A DNA stretch of 64,000 nt from Stichopus chloronotus (Eukaryota > Echinodermata > Holothuroidea > Aspidochirotida > Stichopodidae): positions 5,652,835 to 5,716,834 of the forward strand of contig CM037840.1 in the NCBI GenBank assembly GCA_021234535.1. The letters are read 5' to 3'. Position 1 is the stretch's first letter. Every line of letters starts with the position of its first letter. The position numbers and the translations under genes were made by a program. The notes under the pieces are model-generated. The model was given only the letters and a program-made list of their open reading frames with translations, had not been told where the DNA came from and did no database searches. This document shows, one piece after another, positions 61,609 to 64,000 of the stretch.

Positions 61609-62673
61609 TCACATACCCTGACAATTACTCAGTGTTGTGTCTGTTGAGGACATTGTGTGCTTCTCAATACCATGACGATCACTAAAAGAGGTCGATTCTG
61701 ATTTACCAGATTGGCGATTGCGAAATCTTGTCGACAATGAGTTGGACAATTTATGAAGTTTCTTTTGATTCAGAAGCACCTGTTTCCAGTAAATTATTGG
61801 ATCCACACACGCATTCAGTGTTTGAATGTTGTAAAACCAGTTCGCTAAAGTGATATTCCCCAAAACGTTGTACCGAAGGTTCGGAGGTTGAAGTAAGATA
61901 TATAAGCTGAAAAAACGATTGGGCATAATCGAAAGTGCATTTGTTGCTAGAATAAGGGCAAAGGCTTGCAAGATCTGTTTGGTCTGGAGTTGCCGACGTC
62001 TTTGGACATTTTCTGTAAGCTTCATACTGTTGAATGACTTATATATTAGAGTAGCGAATCGTACGTAGATGATCACTGTTATCGCTAAAAGAAGAGTAGG
62101 TATGATTAATGAACGGTATGCATGGACCTGGTGTTCCAGATCATAGAAGTAAAAGAAAATGAGGCCTTGAGCGAAGCAAACAAAGTACGTTATTATTATT
62201 ACAGTGACATACCTTGTTACTGACGCAACGAGTTTATACTTTAAAGGTATTGCACATAGCGCCAAGTAACGGTCAAAGGCCACTCCTACAATCGAAAAAT
62301 AAGTCTGTTGGTGAAATCCAGAGACCAAAGTTGCAACCCAAAACGGATTGTCAGATAAGAAATACTTTCGAAATAAATAAGTTTGGTAAAGTATCGCAAT
62401 ACTTTGTCCAAGATCACTGATGGTAAGAGCAAACGCAAATAAATATTGAGTTTTTAGAAAACTTTTCGTTGTAATCTGTAGAGTTAAGACAATCAAGTTC
62501 AAAATTATTGCGACACAGCATATAATGATTCTCGCGTCCCATGCTAGTGCAATGTTTCTCAACCATTCTTCGAGTCCAGGAATTGGCAGGGCGTTGTCAT
62601 CCGACGTCCATGATTGGTTAGAGAGATTCGCAACTTCCATTACTTCACCTAGTTGGTCCATTGGGTTGTCCAT
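61609..62673 (-). CDS. Intronless class A (rhodopsin-like) GPCR, copy B
   Basis: A 354-residue receptor aligning without gaps to the 51657 gene from about residue 37 to 310; the N-terminus and tail have diverged. DRY is at 134-136 with the same LALCAIPLKY, and TM7 has DPIIY in place of NPIIY at 291-295, a substitution also common in class A receptors. Blocks identical in both include FHQQTYFSI, RFFSLYILLQPP and NITLANWFYNIQTLNAC. Sequons NLS and NQS lie before TM1. An acceptor-like TTGTCACAG just before 62701 on this strand suggests an untranslated 5' exon. Orientation is convergent with copy A. Confidence 0.93.
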   Translation of the reverse strand: MDNPMDQLGEVMEVANLSNQSWTSDDNALPIPGLEEWLRNIALAWDARIIICCVAIILNLIVLTLQITTKSFLKTQYLFAFALTISDLGQSIAILYQTYLFRKYFLSDNPFWVATLVSGFHQQTYFSIVGVAFDRYLALCAIPLKYKLVASVTRYVTVIIITYFVCFAQGLIFFYFYDLEHQVHAYRSLIIPTLLLAITVIIYVRFATLIYKSFNSMKLTENVQRRRQLQTKQILQAFALILATNALSIMPNRFFSLYILLQPPNLRYNVLGNITLANWFYNIQTLNACVDPIIYWKQVLLNQKKLHKLSNSLSTRFRNRQSGKSESTSFSDRHGIEKHTMSSTDTTLSNCQGM

Positions 62674-62709
62674 GATAGGGCTGGTGAATTACAAGACGAT
62701 CCTGTGACA

Positions 62710-64000
62710 ATGAAACAAGAACGGGATTAATATATGTGTTGTTAGCTTTTTGTACCTTTTAGGTGGTTCCTGCCAGATGTGAGGAGTTACATTGATTGTC
62801 GGGCAATAAAAAATGAAATGGCGTCTCTCGGGCTTACTTTTCATTTCGCAATGGCAGCCACGCAATTTTGAAGTTCCAGTAATGTAATCAAAGTTCGATT
62901 ATACATTTCGAGATATTTGAATTTTCTCCAATCTCTTGTCCCGTAGTCTTGTGACGCAATTGATAGTGCTGCGACCTATAGTAACGTAGAATCATAGATA
63001 CCTCCTAATTGAGTTATCGCAGTAATCAGTTCTTTTATGGAATGATTATTGAGTCTCACCCCATTTACAATTCTTACAAGCTATTGCATGATGTGTGCCA
63101 TCAGTACCTCATACTCCAAGACAAATATGGCAGGGGAGTTATTTTGGTTGGTTACTCTGACGTAAGTGCATATATCTATTGAATTATCGTAACAAATAAT
63201 CCACTCGTATCTTAATTTATTGGAATCTTTCATTAACTTACATGAATTTCATGCACGTGCAATCACAATTTTATTCACAGGCCAGGACACATTGTCCATT
63301 TATAATTCTGATCATTGCGATTGTGTTTTGGCGGTTAGCAGCATGAACAAAATATTTGGCTATCCTTATGGTGAGTCTCAGGTGGACTCAAATTCATGGT
63401 GATTTTCTTACATCTTATACATTAGATCACATATACAACAACTTGTCTGATATACAAGTTTGTGATATTCCCACCAACTCTAGACTACTTGTTAATTATG
63501 CAATCTACTTCACACCCATGTCTGCTATACAATACAAAATAACATTAGTACAAACTAAGTAAAGTGATGATTTATCTGTCTGGATGCATATAAACTCCAT
63601 TCTGTGAATTTATTTACACGCTGTAGATGGGAAGAATTAACACACTTTGAGTAACAGGATCGGCTTTGTCTTCCTTTCACATTTTGCTACCATGACTGGA
63701 ATGGCTCAACAAGTTAAACATTATGGAAGAACGAACCATTTTATTGCATTTTGAACAGTGTAATTGTTTCATGAGAATTTATTGAATACTGGAAGTAGTA
63801 GTCGGTAGTACCTTAACACGAACCCCCACCCCATACGCATTTAAAACTTGTAAACATTTCTCGAAGTTAGAGAGAACACTTTATGTTTTGTTTAAATTAA
63901 CAATTTTTGCAAATATAAACTGCACATGTAAATAATATTTAATTTTGAGGCCAATGACAACCAAAAGGTACCACAAACATGAAGAACTTATTAAAGCTAG
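62710..64000. other. Upstream of GPCR copy B, no further gene recognised
   Basis: It presumably includes the promoter of the minus-strand receptor. Remaining short frames lack domain signatures. Confidence 0.45.

Noticed and set aside
1..64000. CRISPR arrays, operons or prokaryotic signals
   Set aside because: No spaced identical repeats of CRISPR type exist; the genes have spliceosomal introns, and the window is clearly metazoan.

Overview
This is an AT-rich metazoan window with large spliced genes, intronless class A GPCR genes and many transposon remnants. There is no operon-like organisation. The gene content (an SRCR plus somatomedin-B plus 7TM receptor, a RING/B-box protein, paired rhodopsin-like receptors), the GIY-YIG Penelope-like retroelements and the many short inverted-repeat elements fit an invertebrate deuterostome. 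My best guess is an echinoderm, possibly a sea cucumber. That assignment is inference; no rRNA or mitochondrial marker is present.

Layout. (1) 1.2-8.7 kb, plus strand: the 3' part of a multi-exon membrane receptor. Five exons with matching splice phases encode SRCR, SRCR, somatomedin-B, a long Cys-paired ectodomain and a secretin/Methuselah-type seven-helix domain. The reading frame is broken once between TM3 and TM4. A LINE reverse-transcriptase fragment lies antisense in the intron before the second SRCR exon. (2) 9.4-27 kb: no convincing host gene. It holds two Penelope-like fragments (9.4-11.1 kb minus; 17.28-17.70 kb plus), a 1.4-kb TIR element at 12.45-13.86 kb, a foldback element at 15.5-16.1 kb, minisatellites and dispersed repeats. 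(3) 27.37-30.6 kb: a degenerate ~140-bp tandem repeat whose units carry AGGTCA/GGGTCA direct repeats. (4) 32.55-33.53 kb plus: a RING/B-box (TRIM-like) protein; a diverged copy of its leader lies 3.1 kb downstream. (5) 39.1-41.25 kb minus: a four-exon gene for a basic, probably nuclear protein that I do not recognise, with a probable promoter near 42.9 kb. (6) 41.4-48.9 kb: three TTAA-flanked MITE-like elements, one further TIR element, and microsatellites. (7) 51.66-52.78 kb plus and 61.61-62.67 kb minus: two convergent intronless paralogous class A GPCRs. Between them are a 2-kb long-TIR element, an hAT-like MITE, a short GPCR-derived fragment and an inverted repeat.

The protein genes do not form an obvious pathway. 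Two receptor types and one RING/B-box protein would fit sensory or immune repertoires, but no functional link between them can be shown from this sequence. Exon joins were worked out by hand from splice-site sequence and phase agreement, without transcript support.
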